From contig JAJCYV010000015.1 of the NCBI GenBank assembly GCA_029262695.1, forward strand, positions 1 to 34,402: a stretch of 34,402 nucleotides of DNA, written 5' to 3'. The number at the start of each line of letters is the position of its first letter. Positions within the stretch are counted from its first letter, which is position 1. This DNA is from Chloroflexota bacterium (GTDB taxonomy: Bacteria > Chloroflexota > Dehalococcoidia > SM23-28-2 > RBG-16-64-32). A model generated the notes under the pieces. It searched no databases, was not told where the DNA came from, and saw only the letters and a list, made by a program, of their open reading frames with translations. Positions 16,362 through 23,541 of this stretch are shown piece by piece. The translations under genes were made by a program, and so were the position numbers.

Positions 16362-16391
16362 TTGACAACTACGCCAATATTTCTAGATAAT
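16362..16391 (+). promoter_or_regulatory. Sigma-70-type promoter for the histidine kinase
   Basis: A perfect -35 TTGACA (16362-16367), an 18-bp spacer and GATAAT (16386-16391). This is the closest match to housekeeping consensus in the window. Transcription would begin near 16398, leaving a leader of about 165 nt before the kinase start. Confidence 0.55.
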
Positions 16392-16419
16392 AATTGTGTA
16401 TTTCAGCGGAGCCGCAACT

Positions 16420-16490
16420 GCTGAAGTGCTTCAGCGCTCTTCGGGTCTCATCGCCGCACCCCCGCGACTATTCGACTCAAGAGCGCTCTT
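16420..16490 (+). repeat. Nested inverted and direct repeats in the kinase leader
   Basis: GCTGAA (16420-16425) pairs with TTCAGC (16430-16435) over a 4-nt loop. AGCGCTCTT (16433-16441) recurs in inverted form as AAGAGCGCT (16479-16487) and as a direct copy at 16482-16490. The arms compete with one another, so the leader RNA could adopt alternative folds, or a regulator could bind the repeats. Confidence 0.5.
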
Positions 16491-16564
16491 TCTTGCTCCA
16501 GCCACTCCCCTCCGCGTGTAACTCTGCCTGCCGGTAGCCCATCTCTATATTGCAGATACACCCC

Positions 16565-18007
16565 ATGCAGGAGTTCACGCAGGACCCGATCCGCCAGATT
16601 GCCATTGCCCGCCGCTGGGCCCAGGCGGGCATCATCTGGGCAGTCTTCGCCCTTCTCGCCTTCTACTACGTCGCCCTCGACTTTTCGCCGTTTGACCTCG
16701 CGATCGTCATCGTCCCCGGAGCCCTTGCGGCCTTTGCCGCCATCGAATTCGTCACCCGCTGGGAGACGCGCATGCACCGGCGTTACGCCTATCCGCACAA
16801 CCTCGGCTACCAGTTGGCGAAGATCCACGACTTCGACCAGGCATGCGAGGCGGGCGTCCGGTTGCTGGGTGAATGGCTGGGCCTGCGTGCCGCCGTCATC
16901 GCCTGGCTGGACGAGGACAACGATACGGTGCACCCCGTCGCCTCGTTCGGCGTGCCCGAAGGCTGGGTGGAGTCCGCCGAGCCCCAGAGCATCTCCAGCG
17001 ACACGCTCCGCCCCCTGCAGGAATCGCTCACACTTCGCTGCCCGGCCGTCGCCGACATGTGGTTCGGTGCCTTCTGCCGCGACCGCGTTATCTACGTCCC
17101 GTTGGTCAGCCGCCAGAGCTTCGACGGCGTTCTCGCCATCGTCGCCGGCCGCGGCAACAGCATGGTGAAGGACGACCGCCTCCTGGCTGCCCTGGGTACC
17201 GTCATGGGCCTCTCGCTGGATAATTGCCGCCTCTACGAGGGCCAGCGCCTGCACGCCGAGCACTTCCGGGAGCTGAGCCGCATGAAGAGCGACTTCCTGA
17301 CGACGGTATCGCACGAGCTGCGCACGCCGCTCACGGGCATTCGCCTGGGCGCCGAGATGCTCATGGAGGAAGAGGATATCCGCGATCCCGACAGCGCGCG
17401 CGGCAAGCTGGTGCGTAGCATCGTTAAGGGCGCGGCACGCCTCACGAGCCTCGTCTCCGACCTCGTCGAGGTGTCACGAGACGACGAGTTCCAGCCGCGG
17501 CTGGAACTGGACGAAGCGTCGCTGAGCGACCTCATCGCCGGCGCCATCGCCGTCGTGCAGCCCCTCCTCACCGCCAAGCATCAGACGATCGAGACGCATC
17601 TCTTCGATCCGCGGGCGATGGCGCTGGTGGACCGCCTGCGCTTCGAGCAGGTGCTGATCAATCTGCTATCGAACGCCCAGCGCTACAGCCCGCCCGCAGG
17701 CCACATCTCGGTCGAGGCGAGGCCCATCACCAACAACGAAATCATGATCAGCGTCGCCGATTGCGGGCCCGGCGTGCCGCCAGAGGACGCAGAGAATATC
17801 TTCGAGCCCTTCCACCGCGGCGACCGTAACGGCCTCGGCCTTGGCCTGGCGATCGCCAAGTCCATCGTTGAGCTGCACCACGGGCGCATCTGGGTGGAGT
17901 CACGCCCAGAGGGCGGCAGCCGCTTCTGCCTCTCGATCCCCGGCAAGAAGTCGCGCCGGCGCCCCGAAGCCGTGCTGCGCTCGCCCCTGCACGCCGGCCG
18001 CGCCTGA
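16565..18007 (+). CDS. GAF-domain sensor histidine kinase
   Basis: 480 residues from ATG 16565; an in-frame TTG at 16550 is an alternative and neither has a clear ribosome site. Two membrane segments (about 18-37 and 43-63) have almost no outside loop. A GAF-like domain (about 80-220) is followed by HisKA with SHELRTPLTGI (His250), then a HATPase domain with N-box NLLSNAQRYSP (about 366-376), G1 box DCGPGV, F-box FEPFHRGDRN and G2 box GLGLGLAIAKSIVELHHG. With no extracellular sensor it probably reads a cytoplasmic or membrane-held signal through the GAF domain. The natural partner is the OmpR-type regulator upstream. The Arg-rich tail after the ATPase domain is short and unconserved in appearance. 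Confidence 0.92.
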   Translation: MQEFTQDPIRQIAIARRWAQAGIIWAVFALLAFYYVALDFSPFDLAIVIVPGALAAFAAIEFVTRWETRMHRRYAYPHNLGYQLAKIHDFDQACEAGVRLLGEWLGLRAAVIAWLDEDNDTVHPVASFGVPEGWVESAEPQSISSDTLRPLQESLTLRCPAVADMWFGAFCRDRVIYVPLVSRQSFDGVLAIVAGRGNSMVKDDRLLAALGTVMGLSLDNCRLYEGQRLHAEHFRELSRMKSDFLTTVSHELRTPLTGIRLGAEMLMEEEDIRDPDSARGKLVRSIVKGAARLTSLVSDLVEVSRDDEFQPRLELDEASLSDLIAGAIAVVQPLLTAKHQTIETHLFDPRAMALVDRLRFEQVLINLLSNAQRYSPPAGHISVEARPITNNEIMISVADCGPGVPPEDAENIFEPFHRGDRNGLGLGLAIAKSIVELHHGRIWVESRPEGGSRFCLSIPGKKSRRRPEAVLRSPLHAGRA

Positions 18008-18043
18008 CGCCACTCGCACGCCCCGGCGCCGCGCCGCCAATCG

Positions 18044-18049
18044 TATACT
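18044..18049 (+). promoter_or_regulatory. -10 box (TATACT) six bases before recF
   Basis: TATACT ends 6 nt before ATG 18056, so transcription should begin at or near the A of the start codon. No ribosome site precedes the ATG. No clear -35 is seen. This supports a leaderless recF mRNA. Confidence 0.5.
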
Positions 18050-18055
18050 TCGCGT

Positions 18056-19249
18056 ATGCGACTGACGCACCTCCTGCTCACCGATTACCGGAACATCCAG
18101 CGCCTCGAAACCGACCTGCCGGAGCGGGCCGGCGTCTTCATCGGCGAGAACGCGCAGGGCAAAAGCAACATCCTTGAGGCCGTCTACATGCTCGCCACCA
18201 TGCGCGCCGTCCGCGCAGAGCAGGACGCCCAGGTCATCCGCCGCGCCGCCCTCGACGACGTGCTGCCGGCCGCGCGCATCGTCGGCCAGGCAGTGACCGC
18301 CGAAGGGCCTCTCAAGGTCGAAGTCACACTGACAGGCCGGCCTGGTGCAAACGGCCCGATCGCCACCAAGACCGCCAAGGTGAACGGCGTCTCCAAGCGC
18401 GTCTCCGCCGCCGTCGGCCGCATCACCGCCGTCCTCTTCACCGCCGACGACCTGCACCTGATCGACGGCTCGCCGTCCACGCGCCGCCGCTACCTCGACA
18501 TGACGCTGACGCAGCTCGACCCGGCCTACTCCAGGGCCCGCTCACGGTTCGAGCGCGTCCTCACCCAGCGCAACCACCTCCTCAAGCGCATCCGCGAGGG
18601 CGCGGCCAATCGCGACGAGCTGCCGTACTGGGACGAGGAGATCGCCGGCAACGGCGCCGTCCTCTTCGACCGCCGCGCCAAAGCGCTCGGCGTCATGTCG
18701 CACCTTGCCCAGGAGGCGCACGCAAGGCTGGCGCCGGGCGAGCACCTATCCACCCACTACCGCCCCCGCCTCGAGCCGTTAGCGATCGATCCCGCTGAAG
18801 CGGCGGAGGAAGCGATCGCTGAGGCCTACCGCAGCGCCCTCTCTGCTTCGCTCGCCCGCGACGTCCCGGCCGGGATGACGCTCCAGGGGCCGCACCGCGA
18901 CGACGTCTTCTTCTCGCTCGATAACTTCCCCGCCGCAGGCTTCGCCTCGCGCGCCCAGCAGCGCACGATCGCCCTCTCGCTCAGGCTGGCGGAAGCTCAG
19001 TTCCTCCGCCAGCGCCGCGGTGACCCGCCGCTCCTCCTCCTCGACGACATCCTGTCGGAGATGGACGCCTCGCGCCGGGACTCGGTGCTCGCCAGTCTGG
19101 GCGACGTCGACCAGATCCTGGTGACAGGGACGGACTGGGACCGCTTCTCGGCTTCGTTCCTGGATGGCGCTAGCCTGTTTGCCGTTGAGGCAGGCTCAAT
19201 TCGGCCTCTTGCGGCCGGCGCTCCGGCCCCGCGAAGAGACCAGTCCTGA
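18056..19249 (+). CDS. recF: RecF, DNA repair SMC-like ATPase
   Basis: 397 residues, slightly longer than typical RecF. Walker A is GENAQGKS (30-37), the signature region is ASRAQQRTIALSLRLAE (297-313) and Walker B is PPLLLLDDILSEMD (324-337), followed by a D-loop and the VTGTDWDRF segment. RecF loads RecA at gapped DNA with RecO and RecR. The signature usually reads SxGQQRT; here Gly is Ala (SRAQQRT), worth checking. There is no dnaA, dnaN or gyrB next to it, so it is not in the classical origin cluster. Its last 80 bp overlap the convergent lipid kinase gene. Confidence 0.93.
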   Translation: MRLTHLLLTDYRNIQRLETDLPERAGVFIGENAQGKSNILEAVYMLATMRAVRAEQDAQVIRRAALDDVLPAARIVGQAVTAEGPLKVEVTLTGRPGANGPIATKTAKVNGVSKRVSAAVGRITAVLFTADDLHLIDGSPSTRRRYLDMTLTQLDPAYSRARSRFERVLTQRNHLLKRIREGAANRDELPYWDEEIAGNGAVLFDRRAKALGVMSHLAQEAHARLAPGEHLSTHYRPRLEPLAIDPAEAAEEAIAEAYRSALSASLARDVPAGMTLQGPHRDDVFFSLDNFPAAGFASRAQQRTIALSLRLAEAQFLRQRRGDPPLLLLDDILSEMDASRRDSVLASLGDVDQILVTGTDWDRFSASFLDGASLFAVEAGSIRPLAAGAPAPRRDQS

Positions 19250-20165
19250 GCCCGGCCGGCACGACCACCCAGAGCGCGCCCGGCGCCACCTCGATCTCAC
19301 GCGGGCAGTCGTCGCTCACCGGGTCCCCGTCCAGCTGCATCGGCAGCGGCTCGTCGCAGTCGAACTCCAGCCGCTTGACGCGCTGGACCAACACCTTCGT
19401 CGCCTTGTTGTGCGACTGCATCAGCGTCCGCGCCGTGTGCATCGCCAGGTCCAGCCGGCCGGCGCCCTGGTAGATACAGACGTCGAGCAGGCCGTCGTCG
19501 ACGACGGCATTCGGCGTGATCCTGGTGAGGCCGGCGTAGAGGCGGGTGTTTCCCACGAACGCCATCAGCACGTCCAGGCGCCGCTCCACGCCGTCCAGCC
19601 GCACCGTCATGGGACGGGAGCGCCAGCGCAGCGCCTCGCGGAAGGCGGCAACGCCGTAAGCCGCCGCGCCCACTCGCCGCTTCATGTCCAGCGAGACGTT
19701 GCGGGTGATCTGCGCATCGACGCCGATGCCGGCGAAGAGCATGAAGTAGCGGTCTCCCGCCTTGCCGAGGTCAATGCACCGCCGCTCGCCCATCGCCATC
19801 AGCCGCGCGGCCTCCAGCGGCTTGCGGCCGATGCCCGCCTCGCGCGCCCAGATGTTGCTCGTGCCGGCGGGCAGCGTGCCCAGCGCTGTCTCCGTTCCGG
19901 CGAGCCCGTTCGCGACCTCGTTCAGCGTGCCGTCGCCGCCGCAGGCCAGCACCAGTGGTACGCCTTCGGCCGCGGCGCGCGCGGCGATCCTCGTCGCCTG
20001 GCCGGTCCCGGTTGTCTGCTCCCAGCGAAAGCGCCAGCCCGTTTCGCGCAGCCACTCCTCCGCCTCGCGCCGCCGTTTCAGCGCCGGCATGTTGTGCGCG
20101 GCGGGGTTGATGATGAGGACTGCCTCTTTCCGCTCGAAGCCGATGGACGGAGAGGTCGCTGTCAT
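19170..20165 (-). CDS. YegS/DAGK-family lipid kinase
   Basis: 331 residues with the diacylglycerol kinase catalytic fold. INPAAH opens the nucleotide domain, GGDGTLNEVANGL (76-88) is the phosphate-binding motif, and LPAGTSNIWAREAG (98-111) is the family's GT(S/A)N motif. The C-terminal beta-sandwich keeps DDGLLDVCIY and QLDGDPV. It probably phosphorylates diacylglycerol or another membrane lipid. The ATG at 20165 lies 6 nt after a TAGGAT box with TTGTGG 17 bp further upstream, so it looks leaderless. The 3' end overlaps the end of recF in antisense for 80 bp (19170-19249). Confidence 0.9.
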   Translation of the reverse strand: MTATSPSIGFERKEAVLIINPAAHNMPALKRRREAEEWLRETGWRFRWEQTTGTGQATRIAARAAAEGVPLVLACGGDGTLNEVANGLAGTETALGTLPAGTSNIWAREAGIGRKPLEAARLMAMGERRCIDLGKAGDRYFMLFAGIGVDAQITRNVSLDMKRRVGAAAYGVAAFREALRWRSRPMTVRLDGVERRLDVLMAFVGNTRLYAGLTRITPNAVVDDGLLDVCIYQGAGRLDLAMHTARTLMQSHNKATKVLVQRVKRLEFDCDEPLPMQLDGDPVSDDCPREIEVAPGALWVVVPAGLRTGLFAGPERRPQEAELSLPQRQTG

Positions 20166-20171
20166 GCACGC

Positions 20172-20200
20172 ATCCTAATCGCCGTACCGGATGACCACAA
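20172..20200 (-). promoter_or_regulatory. Promoter of the lipid kinase gene
   Basis: On the minus strand, TTGTGG (complement of 20195-20200), a 17-bp spacer and TAGGAT (complement of 20172-20177), then 6 nt to ATG. The promoter partly overlaps the region serving the divergent VOC gene. Confidence 0.5.
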
Positions 20201-20213
20201 GTTCGGCGCGACG

Positions 20214-20273
20214 TATCATGGCGCTACCCGCAGGTGACGCCCAGTTGGCGTCTGCCCGGGACCGGGAAGGGAA
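20214..20273 (+). promoter_or_regulatory. -10 box and ribosome site of the VOC gene
   Basis: TATCAT (20214-20219) is a likely -10. GGGAAGGGAA (20264-20273) is a strong ribosome site 7 nt before ATG 20281. This decides the start: an open frame runs from ATG 20191, but the conserved protein begins at 20281. Confidence 0.5.
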
Positions 20274-20280
20274 TCTGTGC

Positions 20281-20769
20281 ATGGACAGCAAAGCAATGGG
20301 TGTAAAGCGGCTCGACCACGTCGCCTGGGTAGTGAACAAGCTCGAAGACGCGCTGCCGCTCCTCACCAATCTTATGGGAATGACCGTCGAAGGGCGGTTC
20401 GAAAACCCGGAGGTGGGCTTCCGGGGCGTCGGCCTGCGCGTACCCGGCGGCACCGGGCACTTCGAGCTACTCGAGCCCTACGACGAGAAGAGCTACCTGC
20501 ACAAGTTCATCGCGGAGAAGGGGCCCGGACTGCACCACGTCACGTTCGAGGTGGAAGACGCTCACGCGGCCGCCAGGGCGATGAAGGACTTCGGAATCGA
20601 GCCCTGGGGCGGCGTCAACGAGTCGCACGGCTGGGTCGAGGCGTTCATCCACCCGAAAGACTCCGGCGGTGTGCTCTTCCAGTTCTACCACGAGGACCCG
20701 GAGCACCGCGCCCAGCACGAGGAGGGCCACGACCACTCCCATAGCCACGAGATGGACCCGGTCGACTAG
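20281..20769 (+). CDS. VOC/glyoxalase-family protein, methylmalonyl-CoA epimerase-like, with His-rich tail
   Basis: 162 residues. One vicinal-oxygen-chelate module pair: RLDHVAWVVNKLEDALPLL opens the first half and GLHHVTFEVEDAHAAARAMKDFG the second, with GHFELLEP and GGVLFQFYHE supplying the other metal-site strands. The pattern is closest to methylmalonyl-CoA epimerase, but the last metal ligand, usually Glu, is Gln here (VLFQF), so the reaction is uncertain. The last 25 residues (EDPEHRAQHEEGHDHSHSHEM) are rich in His and acidic residues and could bind Zn, Ni or Co, or store metal for the enzyme. It is divergent from the lipid kinase and upstream of the toxin-antitoxin pair. Confidence 0.8.
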   Translation: MDSKAMGVKRLDHVAWVVNKLEDALPLLTNLMGMTVEGRFENPEVGFRGVGLRVPGGTGHFELLEPYDEKSYLHKFIAEKGPGLHHVTFEVEDAHAAARAMKDFGIEPWGGVNESHGWVEAFIHPKDSGGVLFQFYHEDPEHRAQHEEGHDHSHSHEMDPVD

Positions 20770-20789
20770 CGAACCCTGCGTCGATGGTG

Positions 20790-20795
20790 TAGAAT
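20790..20795 (+). promoter_or_regulatory. -10 box (TAGAAT) of the antitoxin operon
   Basis: TAGAAT lies 8 nt before ATG 20804 with no ribosome site between, which again fits a leaderless or nearly leaderless start. Confidence 0.4.
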
Positions 20796-20803
20796 ACTAC
20801 AAC

Positions 20804-21157
20804 ATGACTGAGCAGGACGCCCTCCTCACCGTCCGCGAGGTAGCACGGGTCTGCCGCCGCTCCGAGGAAACGGTCCGTCGCTGGATCTGGAGCGGCAAGC
20901 TCCCGTCTCGCAAGCTCGGCAACCAGCACTTTATAGACCCCGCTGACGTTGAGGCGCTAAGGCCCAAATCGCCCGGGGCGGCCGAATCAGCCGTCGCTTA
21001 CCGGCCCACGAAGGAGCACAGAGCCGTGAACTACGACAAAGACGAGGCGCTGAAGTGGTTGAGCGAGACGGTGGCGCTCGGCAAGAAGATGAGCGCCAGG
21101 TACGGCCCCGTCGACGTCACCGAACTGATCCGCGAAAGTCGCGAAGGGCTGCGGTGA
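20804..21157 (+). CDS. Antitoxin with MerR/excisionase-type HTH (VapB-like role)
   Basis: 117 residues. The N-terminal part (about 7-55: LLTVREVARVCRRSEETVRRWIWSGKLP followed by KLGNQHFIDPADVEAL) is the helix-turn-helix of the excisionase/MerR-like family. The C-terminal part (about 72-117) is charged and ends VDVTELIRESREGLR, as toxin-wrapping segments of antitoxins often do. Its stop overlaps the PIN toxin start by 4 nt (GTGA), the usual layout of toxin-antitoxin pairs. It should bind and repress its own promoter and neutralise the toxin. This HTH class is less common than AbrB or RHH folds in VapB proteins. Confidence 0.75.
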   Translation: MTEQDALLTVREVARVCRRSEETVRRWIWSGKLPSRKLGNQHFIDPADVEALRPKSPGAAESAVAYRPTKEHRAVNYDKDEALKWLSETVALGKKMSARYGPVDVTELIRESREGLR

Positions 21158-21591
21158 GCGGGCCGGTCTGCGTTGATGCCAGCCTCTTCCTGAGCATCGT
21201 CTTCGATGATCCCCATCAGGCGACCGCTGCGCGGCTCTGGGAGGGCTGGCTCTCCACGGGGACGCAGCTTGTGGCACCGCCTCTCTTCTATGCCGAAATC
21301 ACCTCGGTCATTCGCCTGTCGAACCATCGCGGTGATCTGTCGCCGCTCGCCGCCCACGAGATCCTCTCCGCCGGTCTCAGCAGCCCCGTCGAAATCTGGC
21401 AGGATTCGCGAACGCTGCAGCCGCGCGCGTTCGAACTTGCGGTCCGCTTCAACCAGCCCAGGGCCTACGACGCCCAGTACCTCGCTCTAGCCGAGTTGCT
21501 GGGCGGCGAGCTCTGGACTGTGGACCGGCGCCTGGTCAACTCCGTGTCCTCCCACCTGCCCTGGGTGCACCACGTCGGCGAGGCCGCATGA
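21154..21591 (+). CDS. PIN-domain toxin (VapC-like ribonuclease)
   Basis: 145 residues from GTG 21154. The four acidic residues of the PIN active site are present: D8 (CVDASLFL), E48 (FYAEITSVIR), D106 (RAYDAQYLALAE) and D124 (WTVDRRLV). These bind Mg2+ and cut RNA, in characterised members often tRNA or rRNA. Length is usual for VapC. The GTG start overlaps the antitoxin stop (GTGA) and the TGA stop overlaps the following hydrolase ATG (ATGA), so three genes are translationally coupled. Confidence 0.88.
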   Translation: MSGPVCVDASLFLSIVFDDPHQATAARLWEGWLSTGTQLVAPPLFYAEITSVIRLSNHRGDLSPLAAHEILSAGLSSPVEIWQDSRTLQPRAFELAVRFNQPRAYDAQYLALAELLGGELWTVDRRLVNSVSSHLPWVHHVGEAA

Positions 21592-22496
21592 CGCTCGTCC
21601 AGCCCTCTGAAGGCGAGATGAAGGTCAACGGCCTGCGTCTGCACTACTTCGAATGGAAGGGCGCCGGCACGCGCCCGCTCGTCCTCATGCACGGCCTGCG
21701 GGACTACGCGTACTACTGGCAGGACTGTGCGAACCGCCTCCTCGACGAGTTCCACATCTTCGCGCCCGACCAGCGCGGCCACGGCGAAAGCGAAGCCGCG
21801 CCGGGCGGCTACCTCGTCTGGGCGCTGGCGTCCGACCTGGCCCGCTTCGTCGACAAGATCGGCCTCCAGCGCTTCGATCTCGTCGGCCTCTCCCTCGGCT
21901 CGCGCGTCTCGATGGCCTACGCCAGGGAGAACTCACTGCGCCTCAAGCACCTGGCGCTCGTGGACATGGGCCCGCAGATGGCCCGCGTCGGCGCCGTCGG
22001 CCTGAAGAAGGACATGACCTCGAAGGCGGAGCGGCCGCCAAGCTCCTTCTCCCTTGGCGAGGCGCGGTCCTTCTACCAGCAGCAGTGGCCCTCCCTGGAC
22101 GACGCCTCCATCGAGCGCCTGATTCAGAACTCGCTCGTCCAGGGCGACGACCCTTCGGCTTCGGCTGACGCCGAGCGGCTCAGGGCAGGCGGTATGTACT
22201 CCAACCGCTACGACCGCCGCCTCGCCGACGTCACGACGAAGGCGGCGATCCCGGAGATCGACTTCCTCTGGGACTCGCTCACGCACGTCCGCTGCCCGGC
22301 CCTCGTTGCCCGCGGTGAAAACAGCCCGATCCTCGACGACGAGATCTCGTCGCGCATGGTGCGCTCGCTCCCTGAAGGGCAGCTTTACGTGTTCAAGGAC
22401 ACCGGCCATTCGCTGCCGCGGCTGGCGCCGGAGCTATTCGCGGACCTCATCCGCTCGTTCCTGAACGACGCGCCGCTTCCTGCACAGCCCGATTGA
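21588..22496 (+). CDS. Alpha/beta hydrolase
   Basis: 302 residues of the alpha/beta hydrolase fold. HG of the oxyanion hole is in LVLMHGLRDYAYYW (32-45), DQRGHGES follows at 61-68, the nucleophile elbow is GLSLGS (Ser102), and the catalytic His is H274 in DTGHSLPRL; the acid probably lies in GENSPILDDE near 243-252. The lid region (about 130-225) is large. The substrate cannot be named; epoxide, ester and C-C hydrolases share this pattern. It overlaps the PIN toxin stop by 4 nt, so it is likely expressed with the toxin-antitoxin pair. Confidence 0.88.
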   Translation: MTLVQPSEGEMKVNGLRLHYFEWKGAGTRPLVLMHGLRDYAYYWQDCANRLLDEFHIFAPDQRGHGESEAAPGGYLVWALASDLARFVDKIGLQRFDLVGLSLGSRVSMAYARENSLRLKHLALVDMGPQMARVGAVGLKKDMTSKAERPPSSFSLGEARSFYQQQWPSLDDASIERLIQNSLVQGDDPSASADAERLRAGGMYSNRYDRRLADVTTKAAIPEIDFLWDSLTHVRCPALVARGENSPILDDEISSRMVRSLPEGQLYVFKDTGHSLPRLAPELFADLIRSFLNDAPLPAQPD

Positions 22497-22520
22497 CATC
22501 CCGCAGCGCTCTGCCACAAT
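22493..22520 (+). promoter_or_regulatory. Promoter of the HSL-type esterase
   Basis: TTGACA (22493-22498) overlaps the preceding stop codon; CACAAT (22515-22520) follows after 16 bp. Transcription would start near 22527, about 30 nt before ATG 22558. Confidence 0.4.
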
Positions 22521-22557
22521 AACCGTGCAAACTCTATATGCGAAAGCAGGTAGTCCG

Positions 22558-23466
22558 ATGGCGAGCCCACAGCTTCAGAACATCATCGAGATGATCAAGG
22601 CGCAGCCGCTGCGCGAAGGCGTCCCCATTGAAGAGACGCGTGCCGCCTTCGAGCAACTCGGCACGGCCTTCCCGGTCGCCGACGACGTCAAGCGCGAAAA
22701 GGCTGACGCGAACGGCGTCCCCGGCGAGTGGCTCACTCCGCCTGGCGTTTCCGGTGACATAACCATCTACTACCTGCACGGCGGCGGCTATTCCATCGGC
22801 TCCGTGAACACCCACGCGCGAATGGTCAGCCTCATCGCGGCGGCGTGCGACGCGCGCGCCTTCGCCGTTGACTACCGGCTCGCTCCCGAGAACCCGTTCC
22901 CGGCCGGCCTCGACGACGCCGTCGCGGCCTACCGCTGGCTGCTGGGGCAGGGCGTCGACCCGGCGCGGCTCATCATCGGCGGCGACTCCGCCGGCGGCGG
23001 GCTCACTCTCGCTACGCTCCAGCGCCTGCGCGAAGCAGGCGACCCGTTGCCTGCCGCAGCCGTTCTCCTCTCGCCGTGGACAGACCTCGAGGGCACCGGC
23101 GAATCGATCAAGACGCGCCGTGAGGCGGACCCGATGATCAACCCGGACATGATGCCGGAGGGCGCGAAGAGCTACCGGGGAGACGCCGACGTGCGCGATC
23201 CGCTCGTCTCGCCGCTGCACGCGGACTTCACGGGCCTGCCGCCGATGCTGATCCAGGTGGGCGACGCCGAGGTCCTGCTCGACGACTCGACTCGCGTCTA
23301 CGAGCGCGCTCAGGCTGCGGGCGTGGACGTCACGCTCGAAGTGAACGACGAGATGATCCACGTCTTCCAGTTCTTCGCGCCGCTGCTGCCCGAGGCCGTG
23401 GCCGCGATCGCGCGCATTGGCGAGTTCGCGAAATCGCACGCCGCCGCCGCCGCCGCCGCACGCTAA
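22558..23466 (+). CDS. Hormone-sensitive-lipase-family esterase (alpha/beta hydrolase-3)
   Basis: 302 residues. The family IV signature HGGGYSIGS (74-82) forms the oxyanion hole, GGDSAGGG (141-148) holds the nucleophile Ser144, an acidic residue in DAEVLLDDS (236-244) and H268 in EMIHVFQFF complete the triad. It should hydrolyse short-chain esters in the cytoplasm. ATG 22558 is preferred over the in-frame GTG at 22525 because it follows GCAGGTA and the predicted transcription start is close to 22527. The extreme C-terminus is a run of Ala encoded by a gcc microsatellite (about 23441-23460), which may vary in length. Confidence 0.9.
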   Translation: MASPQLQNIIEMIKAQPLREGVPIEETRAAFEQLGTAFPVADDVKREKADANGVPGEWLTPPGVSGDITIYYLHGGGYSIGSVNTHARMVSLIAAACDARAFAVDYRLAPENPFPAGLDDAVAAYRWLLGQGVDPARLIIGGDSAGGGLTLATLQRLREAGDPLPAAAVLLSPWTDLEGTGESIKTRREADPMINPDMMPEGAKSYRGDADVRDPLVSPLHADFTGLPPMLIQVGDAEVLLDDSTRVYERAQAAGVDVTLEVNDEMIHVFQFFAPLLPEAVAAIARIGEFAKSHAAAAAAAR

Positions 23467-23505
23467 CGGGCCCCGGAGCAGACGTTGTACCGCCGCGGGC
23501 GTTTC

Positions 23506-23534
23506 TTGTCCGACATCCGCGTCGCCTCTAAACT
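23506..23534 (+). promoter_or_regulatory. Promoter of the lipoprotein-sucC transcript
   Basis: TTGTCC (23506-23511), exactly 17 bp, TAAACT (23529-23534), then 7 nt to ATG 23542. The transcript should begin at the start codon. Confidence 0.55.
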
Positions 23535-23541
23535 GAGGGCG

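Larger units (their letters stand above)
16228..16564 (+). other. 337-bp regulatory gap between response regulator and kinase
   Basis: No ORF is supported here. It is the most AT-rich stretch of the window. It contains TTTTCCACA (16290-16298) and CCTTCCACA (16311-16319), which differ by one and two bases from a DnaA box, then a strong promoter-like pair at 16362-16391, then a leader with inverted repeats. I see no clear terminator for the response regulator gene. Confidence 0.6.

Noticed and set aside
16290-16391. Chromosomal origin (oriC) near recF
   Set aside because: Only two imperfect DnaA boxes are seen and dnaA, dnaN and gyrB are absent; an ordinary AT-rich promoter explains most of the signal. 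Kept only as part of a lower-scored observation.
20191-20280. ATG 20191 as the start of the VOC protein
   Set aside because: It precedes the likely -10 box at 20214; the strong ribosome site at 20264-20273 points to ATG 20281.
22525-22557. GTG 22525 as the start of the HSL-type esterase
   Set aside because: It lies at about the predicted transcription start and has no ribosome site; ATG 22558 follows GCAGGTA and begins the protein normally.
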